From Secundilactobacillus collinoides DSM 20515 = JCM 1123 (GTDB lineage: Bacteria; Bacillota; Bacilli; Lactobacillales; Lactobacillaceae): 64,000 nt of DNA. The notes beneath the pieces are model-generated. The model made no database searches, was not told the DNA's origin, and saw nothing but the letters and a program-made list of their open reading frames with translations. Where the stretch lies: assembly GCF_001435975.1 (NCBI RefSeq), contig NZ_AYYR01000013.1, forward strand, positions 248,001-312,000, given 5' to 3'. Position 1 is the stretch's first letter; every line of letters begins with the position of its first letter. The position numbers were made by a program, and so were the translations under genes. Below are positions 57,083 to 64,000 of the stretch, piece after piece.

Positions 57083-57119
57083 AAAAAAAGACCTTCTGGA
57101 CTAAGAGAAAGGTCTTTTT
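57083..57119 (-). terminator. Terminator after nusB
   Basis: AAAAGACCTT pairs with AAGGTCTTTT around a loop near 57096-57108, with a T run on both strands. It ends the asp23-nusB pair ahead of folD. Confidence 0.8.
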
Positions 57120-57134
57120 ATTCGTGTGTTGCCC

Positions 57135-57554
57135 TTAATTTGACTCGACTTCATGCGCGAGCACACCGTTAATAAATCGGCGTGAACGGTCGTCGCTGAA
57201 CTGTTTGGCCAGTTCAAGTGCCTCGTTAAGCGCCACACGTTTGGGAATATCGGGTTCGTTATCCATCTCAAAAAACGCAAGCCTGAGAATAACCAGATCC
57301 GTTTTAGCAATTCGTGAGAGTGTCCAACCCTGCATCAAATACTGCTTGATTTTTTCATCTAACGCAGCTTGATTGTCCAAAACACCCGACACCAGTTCAT
57401 CCAAGTAAGCAGGAACCTTCAACTCAAGCTTGCCATCATCAGTCAGCAATTGTTGATACAACACCTGCTTATCAGCCTCTGGATTCGCGTTCAGCGCAAA
57501 CAAGGTCTGAAAAGCGCGAATTCGGATATCGTGTCTGTTTAATTCTTGCGTCAC
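57135..57554 (-). CDS. nusB: Transcription antitermination factor NusB
   Basis: RNA-binding all-helical factor for rRNA antitermination. 139 residues: RHDIRIRAFQTLFAL, VALNEALELAKQFSDD and RFINGVLAHE. Overlaps the preceding Asp23 gene by 4 nt. Confidence 0.96.
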   Translation of the reverse strand: MTQELNRHDIRIRAFQTLFALNANPEADKQVLYQQLLTDDGKLELKVPAYLDELVSGVLDNQAALDEKIKQYLMQGWTLSRIAKTDLVILRLAFFEMDNEPDIPKRVALNEALELAKQFSDDRSRRFINGVLAHEVESN

Positions 57555-57994
57555 TTGTTTTCACCATCTTCACTTTCATCATCGTCATCAAACAAGTTGT
57601 TTGGATCCACCGCCTGAGTTGTTTTTTCAGGGATGACACCCTCAACATGAACGTTGACTTCACTCAAGTGGAGATCCGTCATAAAGAGCAGCTGCTGCTT
57701 GACTTGTTCCTGAATAGCCAGCGCCACCTTCGGCACTGAAACGCCGTAGTCAAGGTAAACGTAAACGTCCACTCGCAGGTCATCGTCAGACAGTGAGAGC
57801 TTAACGCCCTTGCCGCGCTCCTTACGACCAAACAGTTCATTCACACTATTAGCTAGTGAGCCGCGCATCCGGGCCACACCGTCAACATCGTTTGCGGCGA
57901 TGCCAGCAATGATTTCTAACACTTGTGGCGCAATTTCAATATTGCCAAGTGAGGGTTCGTCTGCTGTTAAAGTAATGTTTGTATCTTCAGCCAA
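57551..57994 (-). CDS. Asp23/Gls24 family envelope stress protein
   Basis: Second Asp23 paralogue in the window, 147 residues: LGNIEIAPQVLEIIAGIAANDVDGVARM and DVYVYLDYGVSVPKVALAIQ, then an acidic tail. It sits directly upstream of nusB, where the paralogue YqhY stands in other Firmicutes, often beside acc genes. Differs from the fakA-linked paralogue. Confidence 0.9.
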   Translation of the reverse strand: MAEDTNITLTADEPSLGNIEIAPQVLEIIAGIAANDVDGVARMRGSLANSVNELFGRKERGKGVKLSLSDDDLRVDVYVYLDYGVSVPKVALAIQEQVKQQLLFMTDLHLSEVNVHVEGVIPEKTTQAVDPNNLFDDDDESEDGENK

Positions 57995-58035
57995 TTAATG
58001 AACCTCCGTTTCAAATAAACGTTAAAAAACGTTAA

Positions 58036-58596
58036 TTATGCACGTGAAATGTAAGTGCCGTCAGTTGTGTTAATGGTCAGCTTGTCGCCTTCGTTAACAA
58101 AGAATGGCACTTGAACGATCAAACCAGTATCCATAGTAGCAGGCTTTGAACCGCCAGAAGCAGTGTTCCCCTTGATACCAGGTTCAGTAGCAGTAACTGT
58201 CAAAACAACGGTGTTGGGTACTTCAATACCCAAAGTTTCTGAACCGTATTGGATCAAAGTAACTTCCATGTTTTCTTGCAAGTATACTAATTGATCTTTG
58301 ATTTGTTCGTCAGGAACGGCGATTTGTTCGTAGTTATCAGTGTCCATGAACACCCGTGAATCGCCATCAGCGTATAAGTATTGCATCTTACGTTGGTTGA
58401 TTGGGGCTTGTTCCATCTTAGCACCAGCACGGAACGTCTTTTCTTGAACGGCACCCGTCCGCAAGTTCTTTAACTTAGAACGCACAAAAGCGCCACCCTT
58501 ACCAGGCTTGACGTGTTGGAATTCAATGATCCGCCAAATTGCGTTGTCAACTTCAATTGTTAAACCGTTTTTAAAATCTGCTGTAGAAATAGCCAT
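58036..58596 (-). CDS. efp: Elongation factor P
   Basis: Relieves ribosome stalling at polyproline. 186 residues, three beta domains; the loop that contacts tRNA reads KPGKGGAF with Lys33 as the probable modified residue. No modification enzyme is in the window. Follows pepP at 85 nt with its own promoter. Confidence 0.97.
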   Translation of the reverse strand: MAISTADFKNGLTIEVDNAIWRIIEFQHVKPGKGGAFVRSKLKNLRTGAVQEKTFRAGAKMEQAPINQRKMQYLYADGDSRVFMDTDNYEQIAVPDEQIKDQLVYLQENMEVTLIQYGSETLGIEVPNTVVLTVTATEPGIKGNTASGGSKPATMDTGLIVQVPFFVNEGDKLTINTTDGTYISRA

Positions 58597-58625
58597 ACGA
58601 TAGTCCTCCTAATTTTTCCTTTACC

Positions 58626-58655
58626 ATCATAGCAATTAAGCCCACCTAAATGCAA
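58626..58655 (-). promoter_or_regulatory. efp promoter
   Basis: Minus strand TTGCAT (58650-58655), 18-nt spacer, TATGAT (58626-58631). Confidence 0.62.
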
Positions 58656-58681
58656 GCTAGACCGCTAAATTATTCTATTAT

Positions 58682-59746
58682 TTAAACGATTAATAGGTCC
58701 CGTGGCGCCGTTGTTAAACGAACACCCCGCGTAGGTGTGACCAAAATGTCGTCTTCGATACGAACACCACCGAGATCAGTTAAATAAATACCGGGTTCCA
58801 CCGTGATCACATTGTTAGTGTGCATCAGGTCCTCTGACCGGGTCGAAAGCGCCGGCCCTTCATGAATATCAAGACCGATGCCGTGACCCGTACCATGGTT
58901 AAATTCGGGGCCGTAACCCGCATCAGTGATGAGTGCCCGGCCTACCTTGTCTAAATGCTTACCCGAAACACCATCTTGGACGGCATCAATGATGGCTTGC
59001 TGCGCGTCTTGTACCACTTTGTAGACCCGTTGTAATTTTTCACCGGGATCTCCCAAAGCAACCGTTCGGGTAATGTCCGACGTATAACCATCGAAATAGT
59101 AACCGCAGTCAATGGTAATAAGCTCCCCAGCCTTTAGCTGTTTGTTGCTGGCAGCACCGTGCGGCAACGCTGACCGGTAGCCGCTGGCAACAATGGTTGC
59201 AAAGCTTTCACCAGTCGCGCCCAGTTGGCGCATTGTCGCATCAAGTTGATTGGCAACCTCACGTTCAGTCTGACCAGTGTGGAGCGTCTCAATTGTTTTC
59301 ATTAACCCATCAGATGTCAACTCAGCCGCCTGTTTGAGTGCGGCAAGCTCAGCGTCATCTTTGACCCAGCGCATCTGGTCAACCAGACCCGTAAAGGGCA
59401 CAATATCTGAAGTCATCTGTTCATCGATCTGATCATAGTCAAAGTATGGCAGATCATCTTCAAACCCTAGGACAGTCACCTTCTGATCTGCAACCACTTT
59501 GGCGGCTTCTTTTAAGTAATACCGGGTAATAATCAGGTCATAGTCGGGGTGCTGACTGCGTAATTCAACATCGTAGCGCGCATCGGTGATTAAGAATGCC
59601 TTGGTCTTAGTGATGACTGCCACACCGTCACCGGGTAACCCGTCAAAATTCATGAGATACTTTAAGTTGACCGCGTTTGTGACCAAAAAACCATCGATTC
59701 GCAGTTCATCAAATTTTGCTTGCAATTTTGCTATTCTTGCCTGCAT
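58682..59746 (-). CDS. Xaa-Pro aminopeptidase-like metallopeptidase (M24)
   Basis: M24-family aminopeptidase or prolidase, 354 residues. Metal ligands are visible: DCGYYFDGYTSDITRT (two Asp), HGTGHGIGLDIHEGP (His), TVEPGIYL (Glu) and GVRIEDDIL (Glu). The ATG at 59746 follows GGAGG by 9 nt; a codon 16 residues earlier is not preceded by one. Typical partner of efp. PepP and PepQ cannot be told apart here. Confidence 0.9.
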   Translation of the reverse strand: MQARIAKLQAKFDELRIDGFLVTNAVNLKYLMNFDGLPGDGVAVITKTKAFLITDARYDVELRSQHPDYDLIITRYYLKEAAKVVADQKVTVLGFEDDLPYFDYDQIDEQMTSDIVPFTGLVDQMRWVKDDAELAALKQAAELTSDGLMKTIETLHTGQTEREVANQLDATMRQLGATGESFATIVASGYRSALPHGAASNKQLKAGELITIDCGYYFDGYTSDITRTVALGDPGEKLQRVYKVVQDAQQAIIDAVQDGVSGKHLDKVGRALITDAGYGPEFNHGTGHGIGLDIHEGPALSTRSEDLMHTNNVITVEPGIYLTDLGGVRIEDDILVTPTRGVRLTTAPRDLLIV

Positions 59747-59791
59747 AACAATCCGCCTCCGATTCATGACCCATGGATATTTTTTGACAAA

Positions 59792-59816
59792 CAAAAAGAC
59801 CCCGCGGGGCCTTTTT
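59792..59816 (-). terminator. Terminator after rpmA
   Basis: AAAAAGGCCCC/GGGGTCTTTTT stem of 11 bp with minimal loop and T run; ends the rplU-prp-rpmA operon. Confidence 0.78.
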
Positions 59817-59830
59817 GATAAATGTTGTGA

Positions 59831-60127
59831 TTAACGTGCAGCAACATCTGATGCAGGGTAAACGGATACTTGGCGCTTATCGCGACCCTTACGTTCGAAG
59901 CGAACGACACCGTCAACCTTTGCAAAAAGTGTATCGTCTTTACCACGAAGTACGTTGGCACCTGGATAGATGTGCGTCCCGCGTTGACGATAAAGAATTG
60001 AACCGCTGGTTACAGTTGAACCGTCAGCAGCCTTCGTACCGAGACGACGCCCAGCAGAATCACGACCGTTGGCAGTAGAACCGCCCCCTTTATGGTGAGA
60101 GAAGAATTGTAAATTCATTTCTAACAT
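59831..60127 (-). CDS. rpmA: 50S ribosomal protein L27, with N-terminal propeptide
   Basis: Large-subunit protein at the peptidyl-transferase centre. 98 residues with the Firmicutes N-terminal extension MLEMNLQFF before SHHKGGG; in Staphylococcus the Prp protease removes this extension after the FF. The protease gene is immediately upstream. Confidence 0.97.
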   Translation of the reverse strand: MLEMNLQFFSHHKGGGSTANGRDSAGRRLGTKAADGSTVTSGSILYRQRGTHIYPGANVLRGKDDTLFAKVDGVVRFERKGRDKRQVSVYPASDVAAR

Positions 60128-60152
60128 TACGTTTCACCTCCATATTGGTAGT

Positions 60153-60488
60153 TTATGAGATCCGAAGATACTCAGAATATTGTTTTTCGACATCTAAAAG
60201 TCCATTTAAGAAGCTTTGTAACAGAGCCTGACTGATTCGGTCTTGCATGTAGTCATCAACTGGTGGCATCCGGAGGCTTAAAAAACCGCCCTCGTCATTC
60301 TTGGAAACCACCACTGGGGTAATTTCCGCAACCGTTGACAACCCATTCACGGCACTAATGCTCAGTGCCGAAACCGCAGCACACACGATATCGCTGCCAT
60401 AGGGCGCGCTATCCGCGTGACCGGTAAGTTTAAAGCCAATGATCCGGCTGCCGTTGTCGTAGTCAAATGTCGCTTGAATCAAGATCAA
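60153..60488 (-). CDS. prp: Ribosomal processing cysteine protease Prp
   Basis: Cleaves the L27 N-terminal extension. 111 residues; the catalytic pair is probably His24 in LTGHADSAPYG and Cys36 in SDIVCAAVSALS. Between rplU (9 nt) and rpmA (25 nt), the invariant order. Formerly YsxB. Confidence 0.95.
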   Translation of the reverse strand: MILIQATFDYDNGSRIIGFKLTGHADSAPYGSDIVCAAVSALSISAVNGLSTVAEITPVVVSKNDEGGFLSLRMPPVDDYMQDRISQALLQSFLNGLLDVEKQYSEYLRIS

Positions 60489-60497
60489 TCACCTACA

Positions 60498-60806
60498 TTA
60501 AGCGTTGATAGTATCAATAACAACCTTGGTATATGGTTGACGATGACCAACTTTGGTGTGTTGACCCTTCTTAGCCTTGTACTTGAAGGTAATAACCTTC
60601 TTTTCACGGCCTTGCTTTTCAACAGTACCAGAAACTGACGCACCATCAACTAATGGAGCACCAACCTTGGTCGTGTCGCCGCCAACGAAAACAACTTGGT
60701 CAAAAGTGACCTTGTCGCCAGCCTTAGCATCAAGCTTTTCAACGTAAACAGCTTCGCCTTGTTGAACACGGTATTGCTTACCGCCCGTTACAATAATTGC
60801 GTACAT
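60498..60806 (-). CDS. rplU: 50S ribosomal protein L21
   Basis: Large-subunit protein of 102 residues: [25 protein letters not shown] and the [19 protein letters not shown] end. GGAGG precedes the ATG. First gene of the operon, with promoter and leader upstream. Confidence 0.98.
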   Translation of the reverse strand: MYAIIVTGGKQYRVQQGEAVYVEKLDAKAGDKVTFDQVVFVGGDTTKVGAPLVDGASVSGTVEKQGREKKVITFKYKAKKGQHTKVGHRQPYTKVVIDTINA

Positions 60807-60925
60807 GTATGTGCACCTCCTTCAATTTGGTAATAACTTAGACTCGCCGAGAACAAGTGGTGATAACTCACGCTTAGGAACTTGGCCCGTGCGGTTGCAG
60901 TGTGGAAGTCCACAAATACAACAAA
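60807..60925 (-). promoter_or_regulatory. L21 leader (5' UTR of rplU)
   Basis: About 118 nt of untranslated leader between the promoter and rplU. L21 leaders are known at this place in Bacilli; the stretch contains TTGTGGACTTCCACA, a compact hairpin, but I did not fold it fully. Confidence 0.55.
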
Positions 60926-60929
60926 TTGC

Positions 60930-60958
60930 ATTTTACATGAAAATAGGGGCTTCGTCAA
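60930..60958 (-). promoter_or_regulatory. rplU promoter
   Basis: Minus strand TTGACG (60953-60958), 17-nt spacer, TAAAAT (60930-60935). The -35 box lies in the loop of the upstream terminator. Confidence 0.78.
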
Positions 60959-60965
60959 CCCCTAT
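60943..60965 (-). terminator. Terminator of the fatty-acid operon
   Basis: Seven-bp stem ATAGGGG/CCCCTAT around a nine-nt loop, followed on the minus strand by TTTTC, 69 nt after accA. Confidence 0.65.
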
Positions 60966-61033
60966 CACCAGGTAGTTTCACAAATTCAATTTCGTCATCT
61001 ATTATTATAGGAATAATTGCGTTGTAAAATCAA

Positions 61034-61792
61034 TCAAAATCTTCTAAAACGTGCCTGCCGTTTAGCTAGCAATGTACTGATCGTTTGGTCAGACAGTTTG
61101 GCTAATTCATCCGCCATTGTTTGCTGGAAGTTTTCGTCAAGCACGCTCTCATCCGGTAATACCCGGTCGATCACGTGCTGCGCCTTTAACTGATTTGGCG
61201 TCAACCGCATCAGTTCAGCCGCTTCATCAGCCCGGTGCGCATCCTTCCACATAATGGAAGCAAACCCCTCAGGCGACAAGATCGCATACATACTGTGTTC
61301 CAGCATCCAAATCGTGTCTGAACAGGCTAAAGCCAATGCACCACCGGACCCTGCTTCACCCACGATAATTGTAAGGATTGGCGTTTTCAGCGTCAGCATC
61401 TCACGAATATTCTTGGCAATCATTTGACCCTGGCCAGCTGCTTCGGCATCAGCGCCAGGATATGCCCCGGGAGTATTGATCAGGGTAATGATCGGCATAT
61501 GCATTTTTTCAGCCATTCGCATGACTCGTAACGACTTACGATAGCCCGCCGGTTCTGGACTGCCAAAGTGGGTTGCCATCCGTTCTTCAAGAGTGGTTCC
61601 CTTTTCCGTTGCAATGACGGCCACTGGGTGACCCTTTAAGGTCGCTAATCCCGCAATAATGGCCGGATCATCACCACTGATTTGATCACCGTGACAGGCA
61701 AAAAAATCAGAAAACAGCGCATCTACAACGGCCTGCATATTGGTTTTTTGGTCGCTGCGGGAACCCGCAACGATGTCTGATGCTTGACTCAC
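61034..61792 (-). CDS. accA: Acetyl-CoA carboxylase carboxyltransferase, alpha subunit
   Basis: Half of the carboxyltransferase that forms malonyl-CoA. 252 residues, shorter than the E. coli protein because the N-terminal part is reduced: FGSPEPAGYRKSLRVM, TLINTPGAYPGADAEAAGQG and VGEAGSGGALALA are conserved. GTG start overlaps the accD stop by one base (TAGTG). Last gene of the operon. Confidence 0.96.
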   Translation of the reverse strand: MSQASDIVAGSRSDQKTNMQAVVDALFSDFFACHGDQISGDDPAIIAGLATLKGHPVAVIATEKGTTLEERMATHFGSPEPAGYRKSLRVMRMAEKMHMPIITLINTPGAYPGADAEAAGQGQMIAKNIREMLTLKTPILTIIVGEAGSGGALALACSDTIWMLEHSMYAILSPEGFASIMWKDAHRADEAAELMRLTPNQLKAQHVIDRVLPDESVLDENFQQTMADELAKLSDQTISTLLAKRQARFRRF

Positions 61793-62649
61793 TATGCCTC
61801 ACCCCACTTTGGCGCTTCTAGAATTCGCAGCAATTGGCTTAACCGTCCAGCAAGCTTGTCTCGTGGGACGATTTCGTCGATGAACCCGCGCTTATAACTG
61901 TTTTCAGCACTCTGAAAATCATCCGGCAACTGTTTGTTGATGGTCTGTTCAATCACCCGTTTACCAGTAAACCCAAGCAACGCGTGCGGTTCAGCCAAGG
62001 TAATATCAGCCTGCGTTGCAAAACTGGCAGTGACACCGCCAGTCGTTGGGTCCATGATGACCGAGATGTAAGCCAAGCCAGCATCACCATGTTCATTCAC
62101 GGCAACTGAAATTTTGGCCATTTGCATGAGGGAGTAAATCCCCTCCTGCATCCGGGCACCACCCGAAGCTGTCAGCAAAACAACCGGCAATTGCTTTTCC
62201 GTTGCCCGTTCAAACAAGCGGGTCAGCCGTTCCCCATTAGCAGTACCAAGACTGCCCATGATAAAGAGCGGATCCATGATACCAAGTGCTACCGGTTGGT
62301 CATCGATCTTGGCTAGCCCAGTCAGCACGCCATCCTTCAAATGTGTGGCTGATTGCGCTTTTTTGAGTTTTTTGTCATAACCGGGAAAATCGATGGGATC
62401 CTTTGACACGATATCCGCATCCCATTCCTCGAAGTGTCGCGTAATCATTTTTAACCGCCGCTTGGCAGACACCCGAAACCCATAGCCGCATTCAGGACAG
62501 ACCCGGTACTGACCAGACCGCTTGAAATAGAAACTGGTGTGGCAACGGGGACACTGAATCCAGATACCGTTTGGCACCTGGGCTTCGTAGTGCTTTAAAA
62601 TGGATACAGAACGTGATGAAAAACGCTTCACGTGTTCCCCAAAGTTCAT
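61792..62649 (-). CDS. accD: Acetyl-CoA carboxylase carboxyltransferase, beta subunit
   Basis: Partner of AccA. 285 residues with a four-cysteine zinc ribbon near 34-56 (CPRCHTS, CPECGYG), then the carboxyltransferase fold with LLTASGGARMQEGIYSLMQMAK and GGVTASFATQADI. Abuts accC. Confidence 0.96.
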   Translation of the reverse strand: MNFGEHVKRFSSRSVSILKHYEAQVPNGIWIQCPRCHTSFYFKRSGQYRVCPECGYGFRVSAKRRLKMITRHFEEWDADIVSKDPIDFPGYDKKLKKAQSATHLKDGVLTGLAKIDDQPVALGIMDPLFIMGSLGTANGERLTRLFERATEKQLPVVLLTASGGARMQEGIYSLMQMAKISVAVNEHGDAGLAYISVIMDPTTGGVTASFATQADITLAEPHALLGFTGKRVIEQTINKQLPDDFQSAENSYKRGFIDEIVPRDKLAGRLSQLLRILEAPKWGEA

Positions 62650-64000
62650 CTAGGACACCTCCTGAACATGCTGTTTCTGGAATTCAGGTAAGAAGGTGGT
62701 CATAATGTAATTCGTCGTTGCTTCGCCTTGTTTGACGACCGGATCATCCAGCAGTGCTGATAAAAACAACTGGTTAGATGCGATTCCGTCCATTTCAAAT
62801 TCAGCAAGAGCTTCGCGTAGTTTAGCAAACGCCTCGTCGCGGGTATCAGCGTGTGCAATCAGCTTAACGACCATCGAATCATAAAACGGCGTGATCTGAT
62901 CACCGCTTGCGATTCCACTATCCACTCGGATGCCGGGGCCGCCAGGTAAGCGGAGTTGTTTGACCAGTCCCGCTTGCGGCATGAAGTCAAGTGCAGGATC
63001 TTCCGCGTTGACCCGTGCTTCGATAGCAGCACCATGAATTGTCAGATCAGCCTGCGTAAACGAAAGTGTTTCGCCAGCTGCCACCCGAATCTGTTCCTTA
63101 ACGAGATCAACACCGGTTACTGCTTCGGTAATCGGATGCTCCACTTGAATCCTGGTGTTCATTTCCATAAAGTAAAATTCATGGTTTTGATTCATCAAAA
63201 ATTCAATGGTACCCGTGTTTCGGTAGCCGATGGCCTTAGCAGCACGAATGGCAATCGTTTGAACACGCTGGCGTTCGGCCGGTGTCATGATGGCGCAGGG
63301 ACTTTCTTCCATCACTTTTTGCTGGTTGCGTTGCAGCGAGCAATCCCGCTCTGGGAAAGCAACAACGTGACCGGAATCGTCAGCAAACACTTGAACTTCA
63401 ATGTGTTTAGCCGGCGACACAATTTTTTCAAGATACATCCGCGAATCGCCGAAGGACAGTTGTGCTTCCTTAGTCGCTTCATCGTATGCTGGTTTGAGTT
63501 GGTCTGGTGTCAGTACCTTACGAATACCTTTACCACCACCGCCAGAGGCAGCTTTGAGCATAACGGGATAACCAACTTTTTCAGCTGTTGCCAGGGCGTC
63601 ATCAACATCCTTCAGGAACCCGGTACTACCGGGAATCACTGGGACATCGTTAGCCTGCATCTGGATCCGGGCATTTGCTTTATTGCCCATTAACTGAATG
63701 GTTTCCGGTTTCGGACCAATGAAGGCAATTTGACAAGTTTCACACAGCTCTGCGAACTCTTCATTTTCGGATAAAAAGCCGTACCCGGGATGGATGGCCT
63801 CGGCGCCGGTCAAAATTGCGGCACTGACAATATTTTGCATATTTAAATAAGAGTCAGCTGGTTGCGGGCCACCCACACAAACAGCTTCATCGGCCAGCTT
63901 AACGTGTTGCACATCGGCATCAGCAGTGGAATAAACCGCCACGGATTGAATACCAAGTTCCCGTAAAGCCCGAATGATGCGCACGGCAACTTCCCCGCGA
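62650..64000 (-). CDS. accC: Biotin carboxylase, 5' end outside window
   Basis: ATP-dependent carboxylation of biotin on AccB. At least 450 residues are visible: ATP-grasp motifs KAASGGGGKGIR, VFPERDCSLQRNQQKVMEESP and MNTRIQVEHPITEAVTG. The frame continues to the window edge reading RGEVAVRIIRALREL, so the in-frame GTG at 63984 is not the start. Upstream fab genes must lie beyond the edge. Confidence 0.96.
   Translation of the reverse strand, partial: RGEVAVRIIRALRELGIQSVAVYSTADADVQHVKLADEAVCVGGPQPADSYLNMQNIVSAAILTGAEAIHPGYGFLSENEEFAELCETCQIAFIGPKPETIQLMGNKANARIQMQANDVPVIPGSTGFLKDVDDALATAEKVGYPVMLKAASGGGGKGIRKVLTPDQLKPAYDEATKEAQLSFGDSRMYLEKIVSPAKHIEVQVFADDSGHVVAFPERDCSLQRNQQKVMEESPCAIMTPAERQRVQTIAIRAAKAIGYRNTGTIEFLMNQNHEFYFMEMNTRIQVEHPITEAVTGVDLVKEQIRVAAGETLSFTQADLTIHGAAIEARVNAEDPALDFMPQAGLVKQLRLPGGPGIRVDSGIASGDQITPFYDSMVVKLIAHADTRDEAFAKLREALAEFEMDGIASNQLFLSALLDDPVVKQGEATTNYIMTTFLPEFQKQHVQEVS

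Overview
The window is a stretch of core chromosome from a member of the Lactobacillaceae. Three things support this: the mevalonate route to isopentenyl diphosphate with a type II isomerase, the C69 dipeptidase, FakA, PrkC/Stp, two Asp23 proteins and Prp-type L27 processing, and the Firmicutes gene orders rpsP-khpA-rimM-trmD-rplS, rnc-smc-ftsY, rplU-prp-rpmA and accC-accD-accA. Genus and species cannot be fixed from what is visible. I see no phage, insertion sequence with a transposase, CRISPR array, tRNA or rRNA gene.

Layout. 1-4033 (+): mvk (5' end outside the window), mvaD, pmk and fni make IPP/DMAPP. 4034-4459: hairpin element A. 4460-12904: mostly single-gene units (RsmF-type methyltransferase, Cof-type HAD phosphatase, a lone rfbB, glpK with two cre-like sites, a 4-OT tautomerase, a YitT-family protein, a C69 dipeptidase). 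13156-16263: a large YfhO-family membrane protein. 16545-23683 (-): ribosome and SRP genes (ylxM-ffh, rpsP-khpA, rimM-trmD-rplS), with a MoxR ATPase/VWA/small-protein cassette between ffh and rpsP. 24189-36003 (-): asp23-fakA-recG-plsX-acpP-rnc-smc-ftsY. 37051-37236 (+): rpmB. 37632-49720 (-): gmk-rpoZ, coaBC-priA-fmt-rsmB-stp-prkC, then rsgA-rpe-thiN. 49905-50207 (+): an orphan gene. 50338-57994 (-): asp23b-nusB, then folD-xseA-xseB-ispA-tlyA-argR-recN. 58036-60806 (-): pepP-efp and rplU-prp-rpmA. 61034-64000 (-): the end of the fatty-acid operon (accC partial, accD, accA).

How the genes connect. The first operon makes the C5 units that IspA condenses to farnesyl diphosphate. AccA/AccD/AccC, AcpP, PlsX and FakA feed fatty-acid and phospholipid synthesis. 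Ffh, YlxM and FtsY form the SRP pathway. PrkC and Stp are the Ser/Thr kinase and phosphatase pair; RsgA, RimM, TrmD, KhpA, RsmB, NusB and Efp serve ribosome assembly and translation.

The most unusual content is a family of intergenic hairpin elements of about 120 bp: five recognisable copies (near 4303-4459, 10021-10144, 18571-18694, 36079-36202 and 37507-37630) plus remnants. They share end sequences and an A-run/CC-loop-GG/T-run apex, but each has its own long, self-complementary mid-stem. Three copies end 0-1 nt from the stop codon of a minus-strand gene. Two carry an extra partial tandem copy truncated just inside the distal hairpin arm.
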